DNA of 64,000 nt from Acinetobacter lactucae (GTDB lineage Bacteria > Pseudomonadota > Gammaproteobacteria > Pseudomonadales > Moraxellaceae), in contig NZ_LRPE01000007.1 in the NCBI RefSeq assembly GCF_001605885.1, positions 62,001-126,000 of the forward strand. The letters run 5' to 3'. A program made the translations under genes and the position numbers. The stretch's first letter is position 1; the number at the start of each line of letters is the position of its first letter. Below the pieces are notes generated by a model, which worked only from the letters and a program-made list of their open reading frames with translations, had not been told where the DNA came from and did not search any database. Positions 1-11,119 of the stretch are shown in pieces.

Positions 1-3000
1 CCTTAAATTTTAAGGCGAACCGCACAGCAGTGGTTGGTCCAAACGGTTGTGGCAAATCCAATGTAATCGATGCGATCCGCTGGGTGATGGGGGAATCAAA
101 TGCCCGTCAGCTTCGTGGTGGTAGCATGCAAGATGTTATTTTTACAGGAACTTCCAAACGCAAGCCCGTTGGTGTGGCCAGTGTTGAGCTACGCTTTGAT
201 AATACTTATGGAAAGTTGGGCGGATCTTATAATGCGTATAATGAGTTAGCCGTTCGCCGTCAGGTGACTCGCGAAGGTAAATCCGAATATTTCTTAAATG
301 GTACACGTTGCCGCCGTCGTGATATTACCGATATTTTCTTGGGAACAGGCTTAGGGCCACGTTCTTATGCGGTGATTGAACAAGGCATGATTAACCGTTT
401 GGTTGACGCCAAGCCCGAAGAAATGCGTGTGTTTATTGAAGAAGCAGCAGGTGTTTCACGCTATCAAGCGCGTCGACGCGAAACATTGCAACATCTTGAA
501 CATACAGAGCAAAACCTTTCACGTTTAGAAGATATTGCGCTTGAGTTAAAATCGCAGCTTAAAACGCTTAAACGCCAGTCAGAAGCGGCAGTTCAATATA
601 AAACGTTAGAAAGCCAGATTCGTACGCTGAAAATTGAAATTTTGTCTTTTCAGGCAGATAAAAGTGTACGCCTACAAGAAGAATATACAGTTCAAATGAA
701 TGAACTGGGTGAAACCTTTAAATTGGTTCGTTCAGAGCTAAGTACAATTGAACATGATTTAGAAGCAACTAGTGCTTTATTTCAGCGACTCATTCAGCAA
801 TCTTCACCACTACAACACGAATGGCAGCAAGCTGAGAAAAAACTGTCTGAACTGAAAATGACTCTGGAACAAAAACAGAGTTTATACCAGCAAAATAGTA
901 CCACTCTCGTTCAGTTAGAACAGCAAAAATTCCAAACTAAAGAACGTTTACAGCTTTCTGAATTGCAACTTGAAACTTTGAATAATCAGTTAGATGAACA
1001 AACTGAAGCCTTAACTGCAATTGAGCATACAGCAGCCGAAGCTGAACAAAACTTTGCTGATTTACAATCCCAGCAAAAACAAGCACAACAACAGTTTGAA
1101 CAAGTAAAAGCTCAGGTTGAAAAACAACAGCAACAAAAAATGCAAATGTCAGCTCAAATTGAGCAGTTAGACAAAAATGTTTTAAGAATTGAGCAGCAAA
1201 AAGAAACGTTGCAACATCAAGCAAGTCAGATTCAATCGCATGTTCATGAAGATGAACAGGGCGAGCTTGAACAGCTACAACAGCAGCTTTGTCGTGAAAT
1301 TTCGGTGCTTGAAATTGAAATTGAGCAACAATTGCTAAGTTTAGAGCAATCTCAACAGCAACATCAGTTAAGTAAAAATCAACAACAAACCCTGAAAACT
1401 GAGATTCAAGTTTTATTATCAGAGCAGAAAAACCTAAGTCAGCTTGTTGCAAAGCAAAGCCCAAAGCAGCATCAAGATGCGTTACGTTTAATGCAGGCTC
1501 TACAGTTAAGTGAGCAAGGTAAACCGCATGCGCAGATTGTTGAGAAGTTTTTAGCAAAATGGTTGCAGGCGCATATTGTTGAAACTGAACAAGCCTTTCA
1601 GGAAGGAATTGCTCGCCAGTTAAAACCTTCCGAGTACACAAGTAAATTTAAAAGTAGTTTGCCTTGTTTAAATGAGTGGATTGCGTCGCCACAACTATCA
1701 ATATTTTCAAATGTAGCGATTGCACAAGATTTGACTCATGCTTTAAATGAGCAAAAGCAACTGCAACATGGTCAGTCTATTTTGACTTTAGATGGTTATT
1801 ATGTTGGGCAGGATTGGGTGATCGCCCTTATGTATGATGACGAAAGTCAAAGTGCACAAGGTATGCTGAGCCATCGTATTCGTTTAGATGAAATTGAACA
1901 GGCTCTTGAAAAGCAGCAACTTGAATTACAAGCATTAGATCAAATTGTAGTACAGCAAAAGGATGAGTTAGGGCAGTTACAGGCTGATGTGCAGCACAAA
2001 CAGCAAGTTGTGAAACAAAAACAAAAAGACTTACAACAGCTTGATGTACAAATTGCTAAACAGCAAACCGCAGCACAAGCATTTTTATTGCAAAAACAAC
2101 AATTGAAAGATCAACTTGGTCAGTTAGATATGCAGCTTGAAGAAGATGCCATGCAAAAAGATGATCTTGAAATTGATTTGCATGCATTAGCAATCAAGCT
2201 AGAAACCATTTTACCTGACTATAAAACTTTGCAATTTCGGGTAGAAGAGTTAACAGAGCAGCTAGAAGAACAGCAACAAGCCCTGCAACATCAGCAACAA
2301 GAACGTGAAATTTTGCGCCGTAATAGCACGCAGACTACTCAACAAATTGAGTTGCTTGAAAAAGATATCTCATTCTTGCAGAGCCAATATCAGCAAATTG
2401 CAGCTCAAATGGAGCAAGCGAAAAAGTTTGTTGATCCTATTCAGTTAGAGCTACCAAATCTTGAGTCAGAGTTTCAGCAACAATTTGCTCAAACTGAAAA
2501 GTTGCAAAAGAACTGGAATGAATGGCAGCTTGAACTCAATAGTGTGCAGGAAAAGCAACAAACTCTGACCGATCAGCGTCATCAATATCAACAAAAAGAT
2601 GAGCAGCTCAGAGAACAACTTGAAGAGAAACGGTTAGCTTGGCAAGCAGCTAAGTCAGATCGTGAGCATTATCAAGAACAGCTTAAAGAATTGAATGCCG
2701 AGCTCCAAAAAGGCTTACAAATAGATTTAGTCGAGCACCAGCAAAAACTGGAAAAAGTACAGAAACAGTTTGAAAAAATTGGAGCGGTTAACCTTGCCGC
2801 TTCGCAAGAGTTTGAAGAAGTTTCTCAGCGTTTTGATGAGCTGAGCCACCAGATTCAAGATTTGGAAAATACGGTAACTCAATTAAAAGATGCGATGAAA
2901 AGCATTGACCAAGAAACCCGTAAGCTGTTTATGACAACTTTTGATCAGATCAATCAGGAGTTGCAAAATCTGTTTCCAAAGGTCTTTAATGGTGGAGAGG

Positions 3001-3395
3001 CGAGTTTAAGTCTTGAAGATGACTGGCAATCTGGTGTTAAACTGATGGCAAGACCACCGGGTAAGAAAAATAGTTCTCTAGCATTACTTTCTGGTGGAGA
3101 AAAGGCTTTAACAGCGTTAGCATTAGTATTTGCGATTTTTAGATTAAATCCGGCACCGTTTTGTGTACTAGATGAAGTGGACGCACCACTTGATGATGCG
3201 AATGTTCAGAGATATTGTAATTTGGTAAAAGAACTTTCTGAACATGTACAATTCATTTACATTACACATAATAAGCTGGCGATGACCATGGCAACTGATT
3301 TGTTGGGTGTGACCATGCCTGAACCGGGTACATCAAAATTAGTCACTGTCGATTTAGAACAGGCAAAAGAATACGGGTTAGTTTCGGAGTCATAG
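1..3395 (+). CDS. smc: Chromosome partition protein Smc (5' partial)
   Basis: This is the ATPase core of the Smc-ScpA-ScpB condensin, which compacts and segregates the chromosome. The reading frame is open from the first complete codon at position 3, and the residues before the GTG at 30 (LNFKANRTAV) match the Smc head, so the true start lies upstream of the window. Visible parts are Walker A GPNGCGKSN near the start, two long glutamine-rich coiled-coil arms, a compact hinge-like region around residues 490-615 of the visible protein, the ABC signature LSGGEKALTALAL and Walker B FCVLDEVDAPLDD near the end. zipA follows after 1 base, so the two are probably co-transcribed. The partner genes scpA and scpB lie at 17157-18541. 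The family call is very secure. Confidence 0.97.
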   Translation, partial: LNFKANRTAVVGPNGCGKSNVIDAIRWVMGESNARQLRGGSMQDVIFTGTSKRKPVGVASVELRFDNTYGKLGGSYNAYNELAVRRQVTREGKSEYFLNGTRCRRRDITDIFLGTGLGPRSYAVIEQGMINRLVDAKPEEMRVFIEEAAGVSRYQARRRETLQHLEHTEQNLSRLEDIALELKSQLKTLKRQSEAAVQYKTLESQIRTLKIEILSFQADKSVRLQEEYTVQMNELGETFKLVRSELSTIEHDLEATSALFQRLIQQSSPLQHEWQQAEKKLSELKMTLEQKQSLYQQNSTTLVQLEQQKFQTKERLQLSELQLETLNNQLDEQTEALTAIEHTAAEAEQNFADLQSQQKQAQQQFEQVKAQVEKQQQQKMQMSAQIEQLDKNVLRIEQQKETLQHQASQIQSHVHEDEQGELEQLQQQLCREISVLEIEIEQQLLSLEQSQQQHQLSKNQQQTLKTEIQVLLSEQKNLSQLVAKQSPKQHQDALRLMQALQLSEQGKPHAQIVEKFLAKWLQAHIVETEQAFQEGIARQLKPSEYTSKFKSSLPCLNEWIASPQLSIFSNVAIAQDLTHALNEQKQLQHGQSILTLDGYYVGQDWVIALMYDDESQSAQGMLSHRIRLDEIEQALEKQQLELQALDQIVVQQKDELGQLQADVQHKQQVVKQKQKDLQQLDVQIAKQQTAAQAFLLQKQQLKDQLGQLDMQLEEDAMQKDDLEIDLHALAIKLETILPDYKTLQFRVEELTEQLEEQQQALQHQQQEREILRRNSTQTTQQIELLEKDISFLQSQYQQIAAQMEQAKKFVDPIQLELPNLESEFQQQFAQTEKLQKNWNEWQLELNSVQEKQQTLTDQRHQYQQKDEQLREQLEEKRLAWQAAKSDREHYQEQLKELNAELQKGLQIDLVEHQQKLEKVQKQFEKIGAVNLAASQEFEEVSQRFDELSHQIQDLENTVTQLKDAMKSIDQETRKLFMTTFDQINQELQNLFPKVFNGGEASLSLEDDWQSGVKLMARPPGKKNSSLALLSGGEKALTALALVFAIFRLNPAPFCVLDEVDAPLDDANVQRYCNLVKELSEHVQFIYITHNKLAMTMATDLLGVTMPEPGTSKLVTVDLEQAKEYGLVSES

Positions 3396-3396
3396 A

Positions 3397-4443
3397 ATGG
3401 AAATCAATACGATTATTGGCATCGTTGTTGCCATTATAATTATGCTAATTGGCTTAAAAATGATTTTAAAAAAGCCAAACCATGCTGAACCCTCATTAGA
3501 CAGTGATTTGCATATTAATCCTGATAGTAATCAACCGGTTATACCTAGGCACGTAAGAGATCAGCTTGAGAAAACTGAAGCTGAATCTGTAGCGGTGACT
3601 AGTGCAGAGCGAGTAGAACCGACTTTAAGCGAAGCTGCGCCGTCACAAGTACCTGAAGCAAAACAGTCAGAAATTGAGACCGTAGAACCCGCTAAAGTAA
3701 TTCAAACTGAACAAACTCAAGCAGTTGTTGAAAACGCTTCTGTAGAAGAAATTAAATCTGAAGAAACAGTAACAAACTCTGCCATTCATAAAGATGGTTC
3801 AGTTGAGTTGGTTGATGCAGTTTCTGTGCAACCAGAAGCTGAAGCTCTAGCAAAAGAAAATCTGGAAGCTGAAAGCGAAAAAGCTGAGCCTGAGTTGAGT
3901 TTAAACCCGAATATTGAAACTGCCGAAATTGCTGAGTTTGAAGGCGAGAGTAATATTCTGGATGTGCATTTACATGAACAGCAACGCTATGATGATGAAA
4001 GTGCATTAGCGATGGCTGAACAGATTATTGCGCTAAATGTTTATCCAAACCCGCGTCGTGCGTTGTCTGGCGATAAGGCACTTAAAGTATTGTTAAAATA
4101 CGGTTTACGTTATGGCGAAATGTCGTGCTTCCATCGTTATGAAAATACCGATGAGCCGAGTGTACTCATGTTCTCTGTATTGCGTATGACAGACAATGGA
4201 CCAGCTGGGTTTGATCTTGAAACTCTATCTACTGAACAAGTTCAAGGTTTGGCATTTTTCCTAGCCCTTCCAAACAGTAAAGCCGTGACTGGTTTTGACA
4301 TGATGGCGAGTATTGCGGGTCTAATTGCTCGTGAAATTGATGGCAAAGTTTACGATGAGAATAATCTTGAATTTACACCACAGTTAAAAGAGCACTGGCG
4401 TCATCATGTGATTGATTATCGTCCGGCACAGGCGACTGCCTAG
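3397..4443 (+). CDS. zipA: Cell division protein ZipA
   Basis: ZipA is an inner-membrane anchor that binds the C-terminal tail of FtsZ and tethers the Z-ring. The 348-residue protein has an N-terminal membrane helix (about residues 4-24, NTIIGIVVAIIIMLIGLKM), a long acidic Glu/Val/Ala-rich linker to about residue 185, and a C-terminal FtsZ-binding domain that includes ALSGDKALKVLLKYGLRYGE and MFSVLRMTDNGPAGFDLE. The start is 1 base after the smc stop. A strong intrinsic terminator at 4497-4522 closes the smc-zipA transcript. The combination of topology, C-terminal domain and neighbours supports the call. Confidence 0.93.
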   Translation: MEINTIIGIVVAIIIMLIGLKMILKKPNHAEPSLDSDLHINPDSNQPVIPRHVRDQLEKTEAESVAVTSAERVEPTLSEAAPSQVPEAKQSEIETVEPAKVIQTEQTQAVVENASVEEIKSEETVTNSAIHKDGSVELVDAVSVQPEAEALAKENLEAESEKAEPELSLNPNIETAEIAEFEGESNILDVHLHEQQRYDDESALAMAEQIIALNVYPNPRRALSGDKALKVLLKYGLRYGEMSCFHRYENTDEPSVLMFSVLRMTDNGPAGFDLETLSTEQVQGLAFFLALPNSKAVTGFDMMASIAGLIAREIDGKVYDENNLEFTPQLKEHWRHHVIDYRPAQATA

Positions 4444-4486
4444 TTTTATTTTTTTACGTTCGTTGCGATAATTGCAACATATCTAG

Positions 4487-6577
<2,091 letters not shown>

Positions 6578-6644
6578 ATTTATCGAAATAAGAACCATTG
6601 ATTTTAGTTACAAATTTATAAATTGATGGTTTGAGCTATATTTT

Positions 6645-6687
6645 AACGCTTGTCTGAGCTTATAAATCAGACAAGCGTTTCTTTTTG
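6645..6687 (+). terminator. Intrinsic terminator after ligA
   Basis: AACGCTTGTCTGA (6645-6657) pairs with TCAGACAAGCGTT (6667-6679) in a perfect 13-bp stem with a 9-base loop. The tail TTCTTTTT follows. Confidence 0.9.
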
Positions 6688-6829
6688 CAGAGAAAATTTA
6701 AATAACTTAAACTGTAAATGCGTATGTTTCTCATTTTAATTTGATAAAAATCATAAACTTAACGTTTTTTTGTTTTGCAATCACTTTTAAGATTGCCCAT
6801 AATAGTCTTCATACGATAGGAGATTTATT

Positions 6830-7294
6830 ATGCGTGGCAATCCAGAAGTCATAGACTATTTAAATATGCTCATTGGCGGAGAATTGGCTGCCCGTGATCA
6901 ATATCTAATCCATTCTCGTATGTATGAAGATTGGGGCCTAAATAAAATTTATGAACGTATTGATCATGAGATGCAAGAAGAAGCTTCTCATGCTGATGCG
7001 ATCATTCGCCGTGTATTGTTTTTAGGTGCCAAACCAAACATGCACCGTGAAGATATCAATGTTGGTACAGACGTTGTATCTTGTTTAAAAGCTGATTTAG
7101 CGCTTGAATATCACGTTCGTGAAAAGTTAGCGACAGGTATCAAACTTTGTGAAGAGAAGGGTGATTACATTAGCCGCGATATGTTGCGTCAACAATTATC
7201 AGATACTGAAGAAGACCATACATACTGGTTAGAAAAGCAATTACGTTTAATTGAGTTGATTGGCTTACAAAATTATATTCAATCTCAAATTTAA
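6830..7294 (+). CDS. bfr: Bacterioferritin-family iron storage protein lacking the haem-ligand Met
   Basis: This 24-mer-forming ferritin-like protein oxidises and stores iron in the cytoplasm. The 154-residue sequence aligns along its whole length with E. coli Bfr ([21 protein letters not shown]). The di-iron ligands are present: E18, E51, H54, E93, E127 and H130. Residue 52, the haem-coordinating Met of classical Bfr, is Ala here (EEASHA), so this subunit should not bind haem by itself. This resembles the haem-free partner subunit (formerly BfrA, now FtnA) of Pseudomonas. A good ribosome binding site (taggag) lies 8 bases before the ATG, and the gene has its own terminator. It is a single-gene unit. 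Confidence 0.93.
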   Translation: MRGNPEVIDYLNMLIGGELAARDQYLIHSRMYEDWGLNKIYERIDHEMQEEASHADAIIRRVLFLGAKPNMHREDINVGTDVVSCLKADLALEYHVREKLATGIKLCEEKGDYISRDMLRQQLSDTEEDHTYWLEKQLRLIELIGLQNYIQSQI

Positions 7295-7301
7295 TAAAAG
7301 G

Positions 7302-7324
7302 ACCCAGCTAAGGCTGGGTTTTTT
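7302..7324 (+). terminator. Intrinsic terminator after bfr
   Basis: ACCCAGC (7302-7308) pairs with GCTGGGT (7313-7319) around the loop TAAG, followed by a run of six T. Confidence 0.93.
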
Positions 7325-7377
7325 ATTGGCTGATGTCAATAAAATTAGCTCATCGCTTAAATGTTAATTTTGTCAAA

Positions 7378-7413
7378 TTGAACATATTCAAAGCCTTACT
7401 ATATAAGGCTTTG
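7378..7413 (+). promoter_or_regulatory. Putative promoter overlapped by a 10-bp palindrome
   Basis: A -35-like TTGAAC (7378-7383) and a -10-like TATAAG (7402-7407, 18-bp spacer) or TATATA (7400-7405, 16-bp spacer) are overlapped by the dyad CAAAGCCTTA (7389-7398) and TAAGGCTTTG (7404-7413). A perfect dyad covering a -10 is typical of a repressor operator. The regulator is unknown. Confidence 0.4.
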
Positions 7414-7473
7414 GCAGTTACAAAAAAGTCAGAAAATTTGTATCACACCCCCTGTTTTTTTTATGAAATTGGA

Positions 7474-7527
7474 TATAATTTCGCCAACAAAACCCTTGCC
7501 TAGAAATTTAATGAGGCAAGGGTTTTT
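7474..7527 (+). promoter_or_regulatory. Consensus -10 followed at once by a terminator-like hairpin
   Basis: A perfect TATAAT stands at 7474-7479. It is followed by the 11-bp hairpin AACCCTTGCCT (7491-7501) and AGGCAAGGGTT (7514-7524), which runs into five T. The 3' arm contains AAGGG, which would be the Shine-Dalgarno of an ATG at 7530. This could be a leader attenuator, a translation-sequestering hairpin for the MFS gene, or the end of a short non-coding transcript. Confidence 0.5.
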
Positions 7528-7565
7528 CTATGGAAAATCGGTTGGTATGGATCGCCAATGATTTT

Positions 7566-8777
7566 ATGGTGAGTTCGCGAAATATGTTATTTACCAAACC
7601 TGCTGTTTTAGATACAGCTACTCTCCTAAGCACACAGCGTCTTGCAACACGACTAAGTTTTTTTAGCTTAGGTTTTGCGACTGCAGCTTGGGCACCACTC
7701 ATTCCTTTTGCACAGCAACGCTTAAACCTAAATCATGCCGATTTTGGTTTGCTTTTGCTTTGTATGGGGATCGGGTCAATGATTGCTATGCCTGCGACCG
7801 GTGCTTTAGTCAAGCGCTGGGGATGTCGTCCGTTAATTGCTTTGGCATTGATGTTGTTAATGGTTTTATTGCCGAGCCTTACAATGTGGAGCAGCATTGT
7901 ATCGATGGCTGTTGCATTGTTTATCTTTGGATCGGCAGCAGGATGTCTGGGAGTAGCTATTAATTTACAAGCAGTGGTGGTTGAAAAACATAGTGTGCGA
8001 GCTCTTATGTCTAGCTTCCATGGAATGTGCAGTCTTGGTGGCTTAACGGGTGCTATGCTTGTGACTGCATTATTGGCAGTGGGCCTTTCTCCATTAATGA
8101 GTACGTTATCAGTTGTTATGATTTTACTTGTTATTGGTGGTGTGGCTATTCCTTCTTGTTTAACGTCTTTTGAACAGGATGAAAAACCACATGAAGATAC
8201 AACTCAGGCACCGAAAAAGCTTTATCGTCCCGATGGCATTATTCTGCTTATTGGCATGATGTGCTTTATTGCCTTTTTATCCGAAGGTGCGGCTATGGAT
8301 TGGGGTGGTATTTATTTAACAAGTAAATATCAACTTAATCCTGCCTTTGCTGGACTAGCTTATACTTTCTTTGCGCTCAGCATGACGGCTGGTCGTTTTG
8401 CAGGTCATGTCTTGCTTAAGCAATGGGGTGAGAAAAATATTGTGACTTATAGTGCAATTGGGGCAGGTATTGGTATGGCTATTATTGTGACAGCACCAGT
8501 ATGGCAGGTGGTTGTATTAGGCTATGCAATTTTAGGATTAGGGTGTTCTAATATTGTACCAGTAATGTTTTCTCGTGTTGGTCGACAAAACAATATGCCT
8601 AAAGCAGCAGCACTTTCCTTAGTATCAACAATTGCCTATACAGGTTCATTAAGTGGCCCAGCTTTAATCGGTTTAATTGGTGAATGGACGGGTTTAAGTA
8701 CGGTTCTAACAGGTGTGGCTGTATTGCTATTTGTGATTGCTTTACTTAACCGCTTTACATTAATAAAGACAAATTAA
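7566..8777 (+). CDS. MFS permease, FucP/YbjJ-like
   Basis: This is a major facilitator superfamily inner-membrane carrier with about 12 hydrophobic segments. The N-terminal half shows FFSLGFATAAWAPLIPFA and the loop motif GALVKRWGCRPLIA, a form of the MFS GxxxDRxGRR signature. The second half includes LSEGAAMDWGGIYL, a motif seen in YbjJ-like proteins. The substrate is unknown. The start is uncertain: ATG 7566 (MVSSRNMLF) is used here, ATG 7584 is possible, and ATG 7530 has a good AAGGG ribosome site that sits inside a hairpin. It converges with otsA across a shared terminator and stands alone. Confidence 0.85.
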   Translation: MVSSRNMLFTKPAVLDTATLLSTQRLATRLSFFSLGFATAAWAPLIPFAQQRLNLNHADFGLLLLCMGIGSMIAMPATGALVKRWGCRPLIALALMLLMVLLPSLTMWSSIVSMAVALFIFGSAAGCLGVAINLQAVVVEKHSVRALMSSFHGMCSLGGLTGAMLVTALLAVGLSPLMSTLSVVMILLVIGGVAIPSCLTSFEQDEKPHEDTTQAPKKLYRPDGIILLIGMMCFIAFLSEGAAMDWGGIYLTSKYQLNPAFAGLAYTFFALSMTAGRFAGHVLLKQWGEKNIVTYSAIGAGIGMAIIVTAPVWQVVVLGYAILGLGCSNIVPVMFSRVGRQNNMPKAAALSLVSTIAYTGSLSGPALIGLIGEWTGLSTVLTGVAVLLFVIALLNRFTLIKTN

Positions 8778-8803
8778 TTTATAAATAATAGACATCCTAC
8801 ATT

Positions 8804-8842
8804 GAACATCGAGAAATTAAATTTCTCGATGTTCTTTTATTT
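8804..8842. terminator. Bidirectional terminator between the MFS gene and otsA
   Basis: GAACATCGAGAAAT (8804-8817) and ATTTCTCGATGTTC (8821-8834) form a perfect 14-bp stem with a TAA loop. TTTTATTT follows on the plus strand. It lies between convergent genes, with only 4 bases to the otsA stop. Confidence 0.88.
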
Positions 8843-8846
8843 GGAT

Positions 8847-10280
8847 TTATAAAACCTGATAGATCGATTGATAATTATCTTGTAATACTCGCTGAGGCTT
8901 CATTAGTAGAGTTGGTGTCTTTTCTAAATCATCCAAGAAATTATTTCGCCAATGGGTAAGATCAGATGACGTTAACCCTTCTATCAATTGTTCATAACGA
9001 TTAATACGCTCGGTTTTAGACATTTCTAAAGCCATTTTTAAAGCATCCATCATTGCCGCTCTATCTTGAGGATCAACAATCAAGGCTTGAGACATTTGCT
9101 CAGCAGCACCAGCGTATTTAGATAAAATGAGCACACCTGGATTTTCTGGATCTTGAGCGGCAATATACTCTTTAGCAACTAGGTTCATGCCATCGCGTAG
9201 TGAACTGATCCAACAAATATCTGAATGGCGGTAAATGTGCATAAGATTATGGTGTTGAACCGTGTCATAGCAGCAATCTACAGGTCGCCAGTCTTCATGT
9301 GCAAACTCTTCGTTAATTAACTCGAGCTTAGTTTTAAAACGTTGGTATAAGCGTTGATAAGTTGGAATGTCGGTACGAGAAGGAATCGCCACTTGAAGAT
9401 GTCGAACGAGACCATGATATTCAGGACTGGTTTCCAAAAAGGTTGCAAATGCATTAAATCTTTCGAGTAAACCTTTCGAATAATCAATACGATCCACCCC
9501 AATAATTGTTTTTTGACGTGGAATTTCCTCAAAATTAAATACAGAAGAGGTCGCCAAATCTTGTTGAGCTTGCTTCTGTATAATTTCTGGCTGAACACCA
9601 ATTGGATATGACTTAATTAATATTTGACGTTTCTTGTAACTAATACTATTACTTTGAATTTTTTGAGCTTCGAGTAAACTTAGACAAGTTTGCATACATG
9701 CATTTTGATCAATCTGGGTTTGTAAGCCAATAACATCATATTGACTCAAGTCTTGAATTAATTCTCGGCCAACTGGAATTTTGCGCCAGATATTGAGGCT
9801 AGCAAATGGAATATGTAAAAAGAAACCAATTTTATTTTGCATGCCTAATTCACGACAGTAACGCGCCACACTAAAAAAGTGATAATCGTGTACCCAAATA
9901 AGATCTTCAGGCTGAGCAAGTTGTTTTAACTTTTCCGCAAATAAACGGTTGACCTTTTGATAAGTACTATATTCTTGTGCATCATATTCAATCAGGTCAT
10001 CTCGATCATGCATTGCTGGCCAGAGAACTTTATTTGCAAAGCCACAATAATATTGGGCGTATTGCTGATGAGTAAGTGGACAGGTAATGTAGTCAATTCC
10101 TTGAGAATAAGCCTGCTCAAATTCTGGCGCTTCGCTATCAGTAATTTGTTGACCATTCCAACCCAACCAAATGCCATTGCTATCATTCAAAGCATCTTGT
10201 ACAGCCACAGCAAGGCCACCCGCTGATGCTTTACCTGAAGGCATACTTATTCTGTTCGATAATACGATTAATTTAGACAT
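8847..10280 (-). CDS. otsA: Trehalose-6-phosphate synthase OtsA
   Basis: OtsA joins UDP-glucose and glucose-6-phosphate to make trehalose-6-phosphate for osmotic and heat tolerance. The 477 residues match the family length. The N-terminus has SNRISMPSGKASAGGLAVAV and WLGWNG, with HDYHF and FFLHIPF in the active-site region. The C-terminal glycosyltransferase half shows GVDRIDYSKGLLERF and SLRDGMNLVAKEYIAAQ. The gene starts inside the end of otsB (13-base overlap, 10268-10280) with a GGAG ribosome site, so the pair is translationally coupled. The pair matches the trehalose route induced by salt in Acinetobacter. Confidence 0.96.
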   Translation of the reverse strand: MSKLIVLSNRISMPSGKASAGGLAVAVQDALNDSNGIWLGWNGQQITDSEAPEFEQAYSQGIDYITCPLTHQQYAQYYCGFANKVLWPAMHDRDDLIEYDAQEYSTYQKVNRLFAEKLKQLAQPEDLIWVHDYHFFSVARYCRELGMQNKIGFFLHIPFASLNIWRKIPVGRELIQDLSQYDVIGLQTQIDQNACMQTCLSLLEAQKIQSNSISYKKRQILIKSYPIGVQPEIIQKQAQQDLATSSVFNFEEIPRQKTIIGVDRIDYSKGLLERFNAFATFLETSPEYHGLVRHLQVAIPSRTDIPTYQRLYQRFKTKLELINEEFAHEDWRPVDCCYDTVQHHNLMHIYRHSDICWISSLRDGMNLVAKEYIAAQDPENPGVLILSKYAGAAEQMSQALIVDPQDRAAMMDALKMALEMSKTERINRYEQLIEGLTSSDLTHWRNNFLDDLEKTPTLLMKPQRVLQDNYQSIYQVL

Positions 10281-11119
10281 AATTTTTCTCCATTCTGATT
10301 TTGGCTATTTTTGACATATAAGCTTTTTATTCTGTTTTGAAATAAAGAAAGAAAATTCGCGACATTATCAATATCTTTTAATCTATATTTAGCTTGTGTT
10401 TCACCAGAGCCCACTTTAATTGTGAGGCCAGATTGTTGATTAATAAAAACAAAACCAGATTCATCTGTTAAATCATCACCTATAAAAATTGGTAATGTAG
10501 AAGGTAAATCAAGGTGGTTTAATATAATCTCAATTGCTTTGCCTTTATCAGCTTGGTTAGGAATTAACTCAATAACAAATTTTCCCTTATTTAATTTTAA
10601 ATGGGGATAATCGGCATTAATATCTTGCATAATATTAATAGCGTAATTTTCTAAATCAGGATTTTTTCGATAATGTAAAGCAATAGAATACCCTTTATCC
10701 TCAATTAATAATTCAGGATATTTTTCACAAGACTTTATAATATCTTGTTTTAATTTTTTAAAATTAATCTGACTTAGATCTGGTCGAATATACTTATCAG
10801 AATCAAAATAAATATCTAACCCATGCAATCCAGCAATTGGTGCTTTAACAGGATGTAAGAGTTTACTAGCTGTATCTACATCACGACCTGTTACAGCAAT
10901 AACAGGAATATTTAATTGAATAATTTTTTTAATAATTTCTAATGTAGTATTTGGAATAAAACTGTCTTCAGGATTAATTTGAAAGGGTGCTAATGTCCCA
11001 TCAATATCCAAAAACAAACAATAATTTTTATCTAAAGATAAGTTGTTTATAATATGATTGGGTGTAACAAAATATGTATTTTTTTCTCTCCCATCAGATA
11101 TTGTACTTTGACTGTTCAT
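10268..11119 (-). CDS. otsB: Trehalose-6-phosphate phosphatase OtsB
   Basis: OtsB removes the phosphate from trehalose-6-phosphate. It is a 283-residue HAD-superfamily enzyme with the nucleophile motif FLDIDGTLAPF, the second motif VIAVTGRDV, and the C-terminal acidic motif IGDDLTDESGF. It is the first gene of the otsBA pair. Its ribosome site GGGAAGG lies 5 bases before the ATG. The gene and its upstream region are visibly more AT-rich than most neighbours, which may mean weak selection or transfer; that remains inference. Confidence 0.93.
   Translation of the reverse strand: MNSQSTISDGREKNTYFVTPNHIINNLSLDKNYCLFLDIDGTLAPFQINPEDSFIPNTTLEIIKKIIQLNIPVIAVTGRDVDTASKLLHPVKAPIAGLHGLDIYFDSDKYIRPDLSQINFKKLKQDIIKSCEKYPELLIEDKGYSIALHYRKNPDLENYAINIMQDINADYPHLKLNKGKFVIELIPNQADKGKAIEIILNHLDLPSTLPIFIGDDLTDESGFVFINQQSGLTIKVGSGETQAKYRLKDIDNVANFLSLFQNRIKSLYVKNSQNQNGEKLCLN

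Noticed and set aside
937..1641. 234-codon open frame antisense to smc
   Set aside because: It arises from the Gln-rich (CAR-rich) coiled-coil codons read in reverse and has no ribosome site or domain.
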